This document shows, piece by piece, positions 43,277 through 54,349 of a stretch of 64,000 nucleotides of DNA. The notes below the pieces were generated by a model that had not been told where the DNA came from, searched no databases, and saw nothing but the letters and a program-made list of their open reading frames with translations. The stretch is from Anaerotruncus colihominis (GTDB lineage Bacteria; Bacillota; Clostridia; Oscillospirales; Ruminococcaceae), in NCBI RefSeq assembly GCF_010206195.1, contig NZ_VIQT01000009.1, positions 411,747-475,746 of the forward strand, read 5' to 3'. Each line of letters starts with the position of its first letter. The first letter of the stretch is position 1. A program made the translations under genes and the position numbers.

Positions 43277-43900
43277 TCACTCAATCGTAATATTGTCTCC
43301 GACAAGACCCGCAAACGCGCCATTCTTTGCCTCGTCTGAATCGGGATGGGCGATCAGCCATTTGTTGCGCGCATAGAGCAGCCGGTCCTCACAGAGCTGC
43401 GGCCCGATCGCGGGCTTTTCAGTGTTGGTGCCGCGCGGAAGCACCACGGCTACCCGGAACCCCGCCCCGCCCGGCGCAGTCACCGGGGCGTAGTGCAGGG
43501 TTGTTTCATAGAGCAGAACCGCTGTTTTGGCAGGCGCGGCGAACGCTTCCACCTCGCCGGTATCAAGCCGGCCGCCGCGCACCTTCCAAAGCGGCGCGAC
43601 AAGAAGGACCACATCATCGTCTGTGATATTCAGTTCACTATTGCGGTGGTATTCCAGGCAATTCAGCTTCCGGTTATGACCGTTGCAGTAACCGATCTGA
43701 ACCGGCATCCCGCCGAACAGATGGTCGAAAAGAAACTTATAAGCCGCAAGCGCCTCCAGTGCGGGATCGCTTGGAACATAAATCGTACAATCCGCTGGTT
43801 TCCCGCTGTTCTCGCGCAGCGCCTTGAGCAGAGGCGTAAAATCGTATCCCTCCACGACCTTGCCATAAACCGCAAATTCCTTGTCAAATACAGATTTCAT
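43277..43900 (-). CDS. DUF4867 family protein
   Basis: 207-aa soluble protein, likely beta-barrel/cupin-like, with segments DCTIYVPSDPALEAL, FGGMPVQIGYCNGHNRKLNCLEYHRNSELNI and ETTLHYAPV that match the DUF4867 family I recall from sugar operons of Firmicutes. HNRKLNCLEYH could place His and Glu at a metal site. It is cotranscribed with the kinase (17 nt) and isomerase (12 nt); a sugar mutarotase or isomerase role is only inference. Confidence 0.65.
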   Translation of the reverse strand: MKSVFDKEFAVYGKVVEGYDFTPLLKALRENSGKPADCTIYVPSDPALEALAAYKFLFDHLFGGMPVQIGYCNGHNRKLNCLEYHRNSELNITDDDVVLLVAPLWKVRGGRLDTGEVEAFAAPAKTAVLLYETTLHYAPVTAPGGAGFRVAVVLPRGTNTEKPAIGPQLCEDRLLYARNKWLIAHPDSDEAKNGAFAGLVGDNITIE

Positions 43901-43917
43901 CGGCCGAATCCTCCTTG

Positions 43918-45441
43918 TTACAGCTTTGAAAGCGCCTGGAAGCTCTCCCGAAGCGCCGGATAGAGCGATTGATATACCTGATAAAACCGCTCGTACCGCT
44001 CGGCGGCCTGCGCATCCGGCCGCTGAGCCGGGTTTGTCTGAATCATCCTGCGGCAGGCTTCCTGCACGTTCGGATAAAGCCCCGCGCCCACACCTGCCAG
44101 AATCGCCGCGCCGAGAGCCGGCCCCTCCTTGGAGGCGACCGTTTTCACTGGGCAGCCATAGACATCAGCAAGCATCTGCCGCCAGAGCGGGCTGCTTCCA
44201 CCGCCGCCGCAGGCGAGCATCTCGGTCGAGACAACGCCCATACCGCGCAGCACATCGAGACATTGCCGCTGCGAATAGGTTACGCCTTCCATCACCGCAC
44301 GCAGCAAATCGTACTTTGTATGGATCGCCGAAAGGCCAAAGAAAACGCCGCGGCTGTTCTCATCGAGCAGCGGGGACCGCTCGCCCATCAAATATGGCAG
44401 GAATATCAGCCTGTTCGCGCCGATCGGCACCCGTCCGGCCTGTTGATCCATCAGGAAATAGGGATCGACGCCCATCCCTTCTGCGGTTTTCATTTCTTCA
44501 GTGAAAAAGTGATCGCGCAGCCATTTGAGCGAAAGACCTGCCGCCAACGTGCAGCTCATAACCGTCCATGCTCCTGGCACAGCTGAACAGAATGTATGCA
44601 CCCGTCCCTGAAGGTCGATCGTCACGCGGTCTGAATGTGCAAACACAACGCCCGATGTACCGATCGTGGTAAACGCCTTGCCCACTTCAACAACGCCTGT
44701 CCCAATCGCCGCGGCCGCATTGTCGCCAGCGCCGCCCACTACAGGAGTCCCCGCCGCGAGTCCGGTTAACGCGGCAGCCCTGGGGGTAATCTGTCCGGTG
44801 ACTTCACAGGATTCATACATCCTTGCAAGCAGAGCATCGTCAATCTCCAGCTTTTCCAGAATCTCCCTTGACCAGCAACGGTTCGGCACGTCGAGCAGGT
44901 TCATTCCTGACGCGTCCGACACCTCGGTTGCAAATTCACCGGTCAACTGATAACGTATGTAGTCCTTTGGCAGCAGAATATGTCTGCATTTGGCGTACAG
45001 TTCCGGTTCATGGCGGCGGACCCACAGGATCTTGCCGGCGGTAAATCCTGTAAGCGCCGGATTCGCCGTAATCTCAATGAGCCGCTTATGGCCAACAAGC
45101 GCAGTGATCTCCGCACATTCCCGCGAGGTGCGCCCATCGCACCAGATAATGCTGCGCCGAAGCGGCTCGCCCGCCTCGTCAAGCATAACAAGCCCGTGCA
45201 TCTGCCCCGAAAGGCCGACCCCCTTGATCGCTTCGGGCGCCACGCCGCTCTCATCGATCACCCTGCGGATCGTCGCCGCGGCGGCTTGCCACCAATCGGA
45301 CGGTTCCTGCTCCGCCCATCCGTTCTTCGGCTGGTAGAGCGGGTATTCAACAGTCGCAGACGCTGCGACCGCTCCATTTTGGTCAAACAGAACCGTTTTC
45401 GTTCCGGAAGTGCCAAGATCAATACCAATCAGATAGTTCAT
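43918..45441 (-). CDS. xylB: Xylulokinase (FGGY family)
   Basis: 507-aa sugar kinase phosphorylating D-xylulose or a close ketose. N-terminal IGIDLGTSGTKTVLFDQNG is the ATPase loop; GLSGQMHGLVMLDEAGEPLR and ACGGGGSSPLWRQMLADVYG are xylulokinase signatures. ATG at 45441 is chosen because GGAAGGGG is 8 nt upstream; nine extra codons in the frame are not supported. First gene of the kinase-DUF4867-isomerase operon. Confidence 0.92.
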   Translation of the reverse strand: MNYLIGIDLGTSGTKTVLFDQNGAVAASATVEYPLYQPKNGWAEQEPSDWWQAAAATIRRVIDESGVAPEAIKGVGLSGQMHGLVMLDEAGEPLRRSIIWCDGRTSRECAEITALVGHKRLIEITANPALTGFTAGKILWVRRHEPELYAKCRHILLPKDYIRYQLTGEFATEVSDASGMNLLDVPNRCWSREILEKLEIDDALLARMYESCEVTGQITPRAAALTGLAAGTPVVGGAGDNAAAAIGTGVVEVGKAFTTIGTSGVVFAHSDRVTIDLQGRVHTFCSAVPGAWTVMSCTLAAGLSLKWLRDHFFTEEMKTAEGMGVDPYFLMDQQAGRVPIGANRLIFLPYLMGERSPLLDENSRGVFFGLSAIHTKYDLLRAVMEGVTYSQRQCLDVLRGMGVVSTEMLACGGGGSSPLWRQMLADVYGCPVKTVASKEGPALGAAILAGVGAGLYPNVQEACRRMIQTNPAQRPDAQAAERYERFYQVYQSLYPALRESFQALSKL

Positions 45442-45558
45442 AGGTTTATCCCCTTCCACTCCGGCCAAACTCCCTGCCGTATATTTTCAGGCCGGAATCG
45501 ATTTTATATGTTCCCCAAAGCGGACTGGGAACAGATTTGTCAATATAAACGACATGTA

Positions 45559-45572
45559 TGTGCTCGTGCACG
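45559..45572. promoter_or_regulatory. LacI-type operator, proximal copy
   Basis: TGTGCTCGTGCACG, a near-perfect dyad around a central CG (TGTGCnCGnGCACA type, last base differs). It lies about 118 bp before the xylB ATG and downstream of the predicted promoter. Its centre is 74 bp from the partner copy. Confidence 0.65.
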
Positions 45573-45632
45573 AAATCGTTTTTAAAAAATGCAGGCTGTT
45601 TCTTGCCGCTGAATCAACCTGCTATGCCTTCA

Positions 45633-45646
45633 TGTGCACGAGCACA
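45633..45646. promoter_or_regulatory. LacI-type operator, distal copy
   Basis: TGTGCACGAGCACA, a dyad around a central CG with full TGTGC/GCACA arms. It lies just downstream of the predicted transcription start near 45654, a position suited to repression. Neither copy resembles the CcpA cre consensus. Confidence 0.7.
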
Positions 45647-45660
45647 TTCTGTTTGTATTA

Positions 45661-45689
45661 AGAGTATTACGAAAACATCCATTTGTCAA
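45661..45689 (-). promoter_or_regulatory. Probable promoter of the xylB operon
   Basis: Minus-strand consensus TTGACA (45689-45684) with TACTCT (45666-45661) after 17 bp. The -10 is weak (3/6). The position relative to both operators is sensible. Confidence 0.45.
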
Positions 45690-45762
45690 TTGATATTTTC
45701 TAATTTTGTAGGTTATCACAAATTTATTTCATCACAATTGGAAAAAATGATAAAATTTCCGC

Positions 45763-45807
45763 AAAAAATCCCGTGGCCGGGCTTACAACCCGGCCACGGG
45801 ATTTTTT
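45763..45807. terminator. Terminator of the LtaS-like gene
   Basis: Inverted repeat with about 13 GC-rich base pairs plus A6/T7 flanks, loop of 7 nt, immediately after the LtaS-like stop. Together with the sites above it accounts for the 370-bp stretch between xylB and this gene. Confidence 0.9.
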
Positions 45808-45811
45808 TGAT

Positions 45812-47746
45812 TCAGGCAGAACCATTTTCTTCCGTATACTGTTTTCCAAACATCATATCATACTGGAGCAGCCAGTGGCTGTCAAACCACTGCTCCTGCT
45901 CCGGCGTCATCTCCTCTGAGAAAGAGCCGTCCGGATTAACAGTTATCCCACGCGAACGCGCACGGAAAATGTCCATCTCCTGGGAAAGAAATTCAAACAT
46001 CAACGGTTTTTCAAGCCCATAAAGCTCCATCATCACTGGAGAGATGTTGTAGGCCGCAACCGTTCCAAGGTCGACCGGCGTGTTATAATAATTGCTCCAG
46101 ATCACCAAAGGCGTACCATGCAGATTCGGACTGGAGGTATCTCCCTGCGCAATATAGCCTGTCTTTTCATAAAGCTCATAGCCTTTTCCAATGGTGTTGT
46201 AGTGGTCGCCCCAGAAAACGATAATCGTCGGCTCGTCAACCTTTGAAAAATAATCGACCAACGTGCCAAGCATTTCGTCGGCCTCCCGAACTCCAGTTGC
46301 AAAATCCTGGAGCTGCGAAAGCGTTTCCTGGGAAATACCGTCGGGCGCGCTTGTGATCCTGACAAGCTCCTCCTGCGGATAATTTTTCGCATTATAACCG
46401 GAGTGGTTCTGCATCGTTACCGCATGGATAAAAAGAGGCTTATTCTGATCCCGCTGTTCATATTCAGATATGATGCGCCGCCCCATCTCAGCATCCGTAA
46501 TCAGGCCGCCGCTCCATTCCTCGGCGCGCTTGCGCTCCGGATTCACAAAGTCCTCCATCGCCACAAACCGGTCAATTCCCAGATGCGGATAAGCGGTATC
46601 CCTGCTCCAATACTTGCGATAGAAACCATGGATGGCCAGCGTATCATAGCCCTGCGTCTTCAAATAAGCCGGCAACGCAAACATATCACGCGTCACATGC
46701 TGCTGATAAGGCTTTGCGCCAAGCGGCAGATGCTCCACGGAATAACCGGTCAACGCCTCGAACTCCACGTCGCACGTACCGCCTCCAAAGCTTGGCGAAT
46801 AAGACTTGCCAACAGCAGCCGTCTCCCTGAGGCGGTCGAGCGTCGGCGTAACCGGTTCGCTGTATGTAACGCCCGGCAGCTCGTTTACATTCCAAAACGC
46901 CTCATCCATGATAAAAATAATATTCGGTTTCTGTTCAGGCTCGGCGACGGCCGCCGCATAGCTGTCCGTATAATGCGGCATACGCGGTCCATTTGCTGAA
47001 ATCTGTTCGATCAAATCCTGCACGGCCTGTTCACTATAGCCATCCGGCGCTGAGATATCAAGCGCCTGTAAATTGGAAAGAAATCCGGTAATAACGCCGT
47101 GATTTTTGTAATAACGATTCTGCATCCACATATCTGGCCTGATATCAAAATAGAGCGTGGCAGCCGGCTCCAAATAGACGCCGAATACAAGCACTCCCAA
47201 CAAAATGCAGGAAACGCCGCCTGTGACCACACGTCTGCGCCAACCGCCTGGATTGGATTTCCGGCGCGGTTCACGCAAACGAAACGTCAATAAAAACAGC
47301 ACAACGAAAATGATGATTGTCCAGATCATGGAGGTCTGAATTTCTATATTTGCCTTTCCAATTACGGCGCTTGCTTCTGCCGCCTGGGATATATCCCACG
47401 GCAAAAATGGTTCGCCGCGGATTTGCAGTTTATAGTAGGTAATGGCGGCGGGAAGCCCCCCCGCGATACCGGTTGTCAAAACCGCCAGCGAATGAAGGCT
47501 TGTAAACCGGCTCACGACGAGATAAATCAATTGTAAAAACAACCACGCCAAAGCGAAGCTCCAAAGATGCGCGGAAAGGACAGCGGCAAAGCCATCCAAG
47601 GTACCGCGATGAATCCATTCTGTTGTGAAAAGCGCAATTACCGGAACTGAAAGGGTTGCGGCAAACCGCGCGTCGCTGCTTGTAAGCGTCAGGCCATAAA
47701 CAGCCATCCGTTTTTTTCTTGGTATCTGTACCGCTGACTGGGACAA
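45812..47746 (-). CDS. LTA synthase-family (LtaS-like) membrane sulfatase-fold enzyme
   Basis: 644-aa protein with five N-terminal membrane helices (to about residue 190) and an extracellular alkaline-phosphatase/sulfatase-fold domain. Catalytic residues of the LtaS type are visible: Glu282 in MDEAFW, nucleophile Thr324 in GGGTCDVEF, and WGDHYN late in the chain for Mn2+. It would transfer glycerol phosphate from phosphatidylglycerol to a lipoteichoic acid or related acceptor. TTG start at 47746 with CGGAGG 8 nt upstream. Whether it is a polymerase, primase or different phosphotransferase is undecided. Confidence 0.85.
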   Translation of the reverse strand: MSQSAVQIPRKKRMAVYGLTLTSSDARFAATLSVPVIALFTTEWIHRGTLDGFAAVLSAHLWSFALAWLFLQLIYLVVSRFTSLHSLAVLTTGIAGGLPAAITYYKLQIRGEPFLPWDISQAAEASAVIGKANIEIQTSMIWTIIIFVVLFLLTFRLREPRRKSNPGGWRRRVVTGGVSCILLGVLVFGVYLEPAATLYFDIRPDMWMQNRYYKNHGVITGFLSNLQALDISAPDGYSEQAVQDLIEQISANGPRMPHYTDSYAAAVAEPEQKPNIIFIMDEAFWNVNELPGVTYSEPVTPTLDRLRETAAVGKSYSPSFGGGTCDVEFEALTGYSVEHLPLGAKPYQQHVTRDMFALPAYLKTQGYDTLAIHGFYRKYWSRDTAYPHLGIDRFVAMEDFVNPERKRAEEWSGGLITDAEMGRRIISEYEQRDQNKPLFIHAVTMQNHSGYNAKNYPQEELVRITSAPDGISQETLSQLQDFATGVREADEMLGTLVDYFSKVDEPTIIVFWGDHYNTIGKGYELYEKTGYIAQGDTSSPNLHGTPLVIWSNYYNTPVDLGTVAAYNISPVMMELYGLEKPLMFEFLSQEMDIFRARSRGITVNPDGSFSEEMTPEQEQWFDSHWLLQYDMMFGKQYTEENGSA

Positions 47747-47878
47747 TGCGGACGCCTCCGAATTACAAAAATAGCACGCCGTTTTTTCAGCGCTTTTACA
47801 TTATAGCTGGTCCGCGCGAAATTTGTATGAAAAAACTGAAAACAATTCAAAATTACAAAATATTGACGAAAAATGAAA

Positions 47879-47919
47879 AGCCGCCCGTATACGGATAAAC
47901 ATTCCGTGTATGGGCGGCT
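47879..47919 (-). terminator. Terminator of the secreted repeat-protein gene
   Basis: 17-nt arms with wobble pairs around a short A/T loop, followed on the minus strand by TTTTCATTTTT. Confidence 0.85.
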
Positions 47920-47953
47920 CAAACGCTTCAATGGAGAAGCTAAGGCATCATCA

Positions 47954-49033
47954 TCAGTCGACATAAATTGTGATGTAATCAGTCACACGCTCATATCGCG
48001 AGCTATCTGGAATGAATCGGAATTTATATTTCTCGCCGTCCTCAACACGTGTACTTGCCGATTCAACCCATTCGAAATCACCTGAAATCTCATCGTCATT
48101 GTCGTTATAAGCGGTCACATTTGAACGCAGATCGCGGAGCAGGTCGCGCAGGCGGTCTCCCTTGTCCGCGTAGATCTCATCGATTTTCAGATAAACATTC
48201 TCATCGCTGTCGTCGCCGTCCACACGAACGCGGATGGTCCCGGTGGCATCGTCATATTTACTGCTGTCCGGGATGAAGCGGAATCGATAGTATCGATTGT
48301 TGCGGACCGTTGTGCTCTCAGATGTCACCCATTCCACATCGCCGGAAATCTTCCGATCATTATAGTAGGCTGTGACATTATCCGCCAATTCATCCACCAG
48401 GTCGCGCAGACGGTCGCCGCTGTTGGCATAGATCGTCCTGGTGCGGAATTTGAGATTTCCTGAGGACGAAGAGGAGGTGTAAGAATCACGTTCCACCTCG
48501 TCCAGGTTGCCGACCGATGAACGCGAAGGAATATTGAGCGTCGCCGAACTGTCAACACGCGCCTTTGTAACATAGGCGCCGTCCGACAGCGATATCTGAG
48601 CGGAAGTCGCAACGTCAAGCGTGCCGACATTTCCCTGGATTACCACGCTGACCGGCGAATAGACATACATGGTTCCAGCGCTGCCGGAGGAACCGACCAC
48701 TACCTGAACGCCTTTATTCAGGCTGCTATCAACTGTCAGCGACGACATCACGCCCTGAATGGTCACTGATGTCTGCTTTCCAAGCGTCACGCCAAGGTAG
48801 CGGCCATCCGCCGCATGGAAGCAAACGAGCAGATCGCCCTCGCCGTCCGTCATAAGTTTCAAATCGGTCGATGACGCCTGATATGTACCAACAACCCGGC
48901 CGCCCAAAACAAACGAAATATTTTTCCCCGAAACGGAAACGCTGTAAAGATTGTTGCCCGTCGCATTCACAAAAATGCCAAGGGCGATTGCAAGGATAAG
49001 CGCGGTACAGACCGCCAAAACCCGCTTTTTCAT
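47954..49033 (-). CDS. Secreted protein with tandem C-terminal repeats, unknown function
   Basis: 359-aa protein with Sec signal (KRVLAVCTALILAIALGIFVNA, cleavage near residue 25), a beta-rich central part with parallel-helix-like Val/Ser strands (residues about 80-170), a Ser-rich linker, and two C-terminal repeats of about 75 aa (about 205-280 and 284-359). Both repeats contain GDRLRDL, NVTAYxxD, ISGDxEWV and YxFRFIPDSSxY. Strong GGAAAGGAG site. I recognise no named family; a surface or matrix protein is likely. It is a single gene with its own extended -10 promoter and terminator. Confidence 0.75.
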   Translation of the reverse strand: MKKRVLAVCTALILAIALGIFVNATGNNLYSVSVSGKNISFVLGGRVVGTYQASSTDLKLMTDGEGDLLVCFHAADGRYLGVTLGKQTSVTIQGVMSSLTVDSSLNKGVQVVVGSSGSAGTMYVYSPVSVVIQGNVGTLDVATSAQISLSDGAYVTKARVDSSATLNIPSRSSVGNLDEVERDSYTSSSSSGNLKFRTRTIYANSGDRLRDLVDELADNVTAYYNDRKISGDVEWVTSESTTVRNNRYYRFRFIPDSSKYDDATGTIRVRVDGDDSDENVYLKIDEIYADKGDRLRDLLRDLRSNVTAYNDNDDEISGDFEWVESASTRVEDGEKYKFRFIPDSSRYERVTDYITIYVD

Positions 49034-49102
49034 ATAAATCTCCTTTCCCCTTCACTGCTCCGTTCAATCAAGCCCTTCCTAACCGGAGCCTAATATATAG
49101 AT

Positions 49103-49111
49103 ATTATATCA
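49103..49111 (-). promoter_or_regulatory. Extended -10 promoter of the secreted repeat protein
   Basis: Minus-strand TGATATAAT (TGnTATAAT), about 70 bp before the ATG at 49033; no strong -35. Confidence 0.45.
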
Positions 49112-49205
49112 CTGCCCGCTGTAAAACAAAAGCCCTATTTTTTGAAGTAATTGTTAAAGAAAGGGCCGGAAATGCCCGCCCCTTCCCATTCTCCTGGCAA
49201 TGCTG

Positions 49206-50801
49206 TCAAGACCTGCCGAATTCCGCAAGTTTCAGCCACGGATTTTTTTCCTGCGCCCATCGGATATTCCATTCATCGGTAAATAACAGAAGGTATCGGT
49301 CGCGGAAATCCTGTACAAGCTTTGTATCGGAGGTGATGTCAAGCTGCTTGGGATCGAATTCCTCATTTTCAATCCAGCGCAGATATTGATAGGAAAGGCC
49401 CTCCTGTCGGATTTCCACATTGTATTCGTTTTTCAGCCGGTACTCAAAAACGTCAAACTGGAGCGTGCCCACAACTCCGACAATGACCTCCTCCATACCG
49501 GTGTTCGGCTCGTGGAAGATCTGGATGGCGCCCTCCTGCGCAATCTGCATCGTGCCCTTGACAAACTGCTTGCGCTTGAGCGTATCGGTCTGACGCACCC
49601 GTGCGAAATGTTCGGGCGCAAAGGTTGGAATTCCCTGAAACTCAAACTTTTTATCCGGCATACAAATTGTATCGCCAATCGAAAAAATCCCTGGATCAAA
49701 TACACCGATGATATCGCCCGCATACGCCTCGTCAATGATCTCACGATCCTGCGCCATCAATTGCTGCGGCTGAGACAGCTTGATCTTTTTGCCGCCCTGC
49801 ATATGCAGGACTTCCATGCCTTTCTGAAAGCGCCCGGAACAAATACGCATAAACGCAACGCGGTCGCGGTGCGCCTTATTCATATTGGCCTGTATTTTAA
49901 AAACAAACGCAGAGAAACGGTCTTCAAATGGATCGATCACGCCAATACTGCTCTCGCGCGCGAGCGGCGGAGGCGTCATCTTGAGAAAGTCCTCCAAAAA
50001 TGGTTCCACGCCGAAATTGGTGAGCGCGGATCCAAAAAACACAGGCGAAAGCCGGCCGTGACGCACCTGATCCATATCAAAATCATAGCTTGCGCCGTCA
50101 AGCAGTTCGATATCATCGACCAGTGTCTGGCGATGCGCGTCGCCGATCATCTCGCCGAGCCGTGTATCCTCCAGCGACAATTCCACCTTCTCCACTTGGC
50201 GCACGCCATTGGCCGCACCGTCGCCGAGAAACGAAATAATTTCGCGTTTATGCCTGTCATAAACGCCTTTAAACTCCTTGCCGCATCCAATCGGCCAGTT
50301 GACCGGATAGGTGCGGATCCCAAGCTCCTGTTCAATCTGCTCCATCAGATCAAACGGGTTGCGCGCTTCCCGGTCCATCTTGTTGACAAAGGTGAAAATC
50401 GGAATATCGCGCAGCAGGCAGACCTTGAACAGCTTGCGCGTCTGCGGTTCAACGCCTTTGGCCGCGTCGATCACCATGACCGCGGAATCTGCCGCCATCA
50501 GCGTGCGGTATGTGTCCTCCGAAAAATCCTGATGGCCCGGCGTATCGAGGATATTGATGCAAAAACCTTCGTAATTAAACTGCATCACCGACGAAGTCAC
50601 CGAGATTCCGCGCTGTTTTTCAATCTCCATCCAGTCCGAGACGGCATGGCGGGCGTTCTTTTTTCCTTTGACCGCGCCCGCGAGCTGAATCGCTCCGCCA
50701 TAGAGCAAAAATTTTTCCGTCAGGGTCGTTTTACCGGCGTCCGGATGCGAGATAATCGCAAACGTCCGCCGGCGCTCAATTTCGCTTCTGTAATCCGACA
50801 A
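49206..50801 (-). CDS. prfC: Peptide chain release factor 3
   Basis: GTPase that recycles RF1/RF2 from the ribosome after termination. 531 aa with G1 SHPDAGKTT, G2 region RGISVTSS, G3 DTPGHQDF and G4 NKMD, then domains II and III (GFLPVFFG-like region SPVFFGSALTNFGVEPFL). The start is TTG at 50801, preceded by GGAGG 7 nt upstream and giving the normal N-terminus SDYRSEIERRRTFAIISHP; 19 extra upstream codons are spurious. A hairpin-rich leader of about 290 bp precedes it. Confidence 0.95.
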   Translation of the reverse strand: MSDYRSEIERRRTFAIISHPDAGKTTLTEKFLLYGGAIQLAGAVKGKKNARHAVSDWMEIEKQRGISVTSSVMQFNYEGFCINILDTPGHQDFSEDTYRTLMAADSAVMVIDAAKGVEPQTRKLFKVCLLRDIPIFTFVNKMDREARNPFDLMEQIEQELGIRTYPVNWPIGCGKEFKGVYDRHKREIISFLGDGAANGVRQVEKVELSLEDTRLGEMIGDAHRQTLVDDIELLDGASYDFDMDQVRHGRLSPVFFGSALTNFGVEPFLEDFLKMTPPPLARESSIGVIDPFEDRFSAFVFKIQANMNKAHRDRVAFMRICSGRFQKGMEVLHMQGGKKIKLSQPQQLMAQDREIIDEAYAGDIIGVFDPGIFSIGDTICMPDKKFEFQGIPTFAPEHFARVRQTDTLKRKQFVKGTMQIAQEGAIQIFHEPNTGMEEVIVGVVGTLQFDVFEYRLKNEYNVEIRQEGLSYQYLRWIENEEFDPKQLDITSDTKLVQDFRDRYLLLFTDEWNIRWAQEKNPWLKLAEFGRS

Positions 50802-51090
50802 TCCGATTCCTCCAAAATATGACTGGCACGCCGCTGCGTGCCAGCGCTTACACATCAATAAATTTCACATAAAAAACAGGAGCCAAGGCCCCCGTGGTTC
50901 CCGTTGCGTATGATACCATGTCCGCGAAGCGGCATGGTATCATTGCCCATTGGGGCGGCAGCGGGCTGCGCCCGCGTATCACCCTGGCCATAAGGCGTAA
51001 AATAACCGCTCTGCGGTTATTTTACCATCTTTCCCCGCTGTGCGCAACTATAATCTTTAGAACGCTAAATCCTCCCTCACTCGAAAAAAA
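50802..51090 (-). other. Hairpin-rich non-coding region upstream of prfC
   Basis: No gene is apparent. Four stem-loops can be read: 50823-50844 (9 bp, just before the prfC ribosome site), 50910-50943 (11 bp plus an inner 4-bp stem), 50961-50975 (5 bp, GC only) and 50997-51025 (13 bp perfect, TCT loop). None has a T run on the minus strand, so they are not plain terminators. They may be a structured mRNA leader or remnants of small repeats. Confidence 0.55.
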
Positions 51091-51121
51091 CCGGCCGCCC
51101 AGCACAGAGCTGGGCGGCCGG
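51091..51121 (-). terminator. Terminator of the clpB-GNAT unit
   Basis: Perfect 13-bp GC-rich stem, 5-nt loop, followed on the minus strand by TTTTTTT, 14 nt after the acetyltransferase stop. Confidence 0.92.
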
Positions 51122-51134
51122 AATGGCGGAACCA

Positions 51135-51623
51135 TCAGATCAGCGGCTTATTGAACAGGAAAAGATCCTCATAATGGCCGTCCTTGAATCGATAGCCGTT
51201 TTTTGTCGCGCCGATCCGCTCAAAACCAAGTTTCTCATACAAGCGGATCGCCGCCGTGTTTGAACAGACGACAGCGTTAAACTGAAGTCCTACAAACCCG
51301 CGCTTCTTACACATTTCAAGCGAGTGCAGCACAAGGCGTTCGCCCATCCCTGTGCCGCGCGCGTCGGATGATACGCCATAGGACGCGTTCGCTATATGCG
51401 CGCAATGACCGGTATTATTTGGATGCAGGATATAAACCCCCACAATACGTCCGTCGCTTTCCGCAACGCCTGTAAACGACTGTGAAGCGAAAAACGCACG
51501 CGCCTCATCCGGTGTAAACGGCGTATCCTGCGGAAAGGCGTTGCCCTCTGCCACCACTTCATTCCATATTTTTGTGACTGCTGCAAGGTCCTTTTCCGTA
51601 TACTGCCTGATAGTCGCTCCCAA
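51135..51623 (-). CDS. GNAT family N-acetyltransferase
   Basis: 162-aa acetyl-CoA-dependent acyltransferase of the phosphinothricin-acetyltransferase-like group: N-terminal IRQYTEKDLAAVTKIWNEVV, acetyl-CoA loop VSSDARGTGMGERLVLHSLEM (about residues 85-105) and C-terminal NTAAIRLYEKLGFERIGATKNGYRFKDGHYEDLFLF. Start is a TTG at 51623 with GAGAGGGG 11 nt upstream. It lies 21 nt after clpB and before the terminator, so it is probably cotranscribed with clpB. Acceptor substrate unknown. Confidence 0.85.
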   Translation of the reverse strand: MGATIRQYTEKDLAAVTKIWNEVVAEGNAFPQDTPFTPDEARAFFASQSFTGVAESDGRIVGVYILHPNNTGHCAHIANASYGVSSDARGTGMGERLVLHSLEMCKKRGFVGLQFNAVVCSNTAAIRLYEKLGFERIGATKNGYRFKDGHYEDLFLFNKPLI

Positions 51624-51644
51624 TGCTTTGTTATCCCCTCTCTG

Positions 51645-54251
<2,607 letters not shown>

Positions 54252-54289
54252 CGAACACCCCTCCTATATATTAAAAGTATTTTATACAT

Positions 54290-54316
54290 TTAGCACTCTA
54301 TACATCTGACTGCTAA
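54290..54316. promoter_or_regulatory. CIRCE element (HrcA operator) upstream of clpB
   Basis: TTAGCACTC-N9-GACTGCTAA, identical to the CIRCE consensus (TTAGCACTC-N9-GAGTGCTAA) except for one base. It lies about 40 bp before the clpB start and directly downstream of the -10 box. Confidence 0.85.
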
Positions 54317-54320
54317 CTAT

Positions 54321-54349
54321 ATAGTACCCCTTTTGTCCGGAAAAATCAA
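54321..54349 (-). promoter_or_regulatory. Sigma-A promoter of clpB
   Basis: Minus-strand TTGATT (54349-54344), 17-bp spacer, TACTAT (54326-54321). The predicted start falls in the CIRCE element. Confidence 0.6.

Noticed and set aside
45536-45543. Second TTGACA upstream of xylB as an alternative promoter
   Set aside because: No -10 hexamer exists at 16-18 bp; the next TATAAA is about 29 bp away.
49386-50822. 478-codon open frame on the plus strand
   Set aside because: It is antisense to prfC across its whole length, has no ribosome site and encodes a His/Arg-rich sequence without domains; a GC-skew shadow of a real gene.
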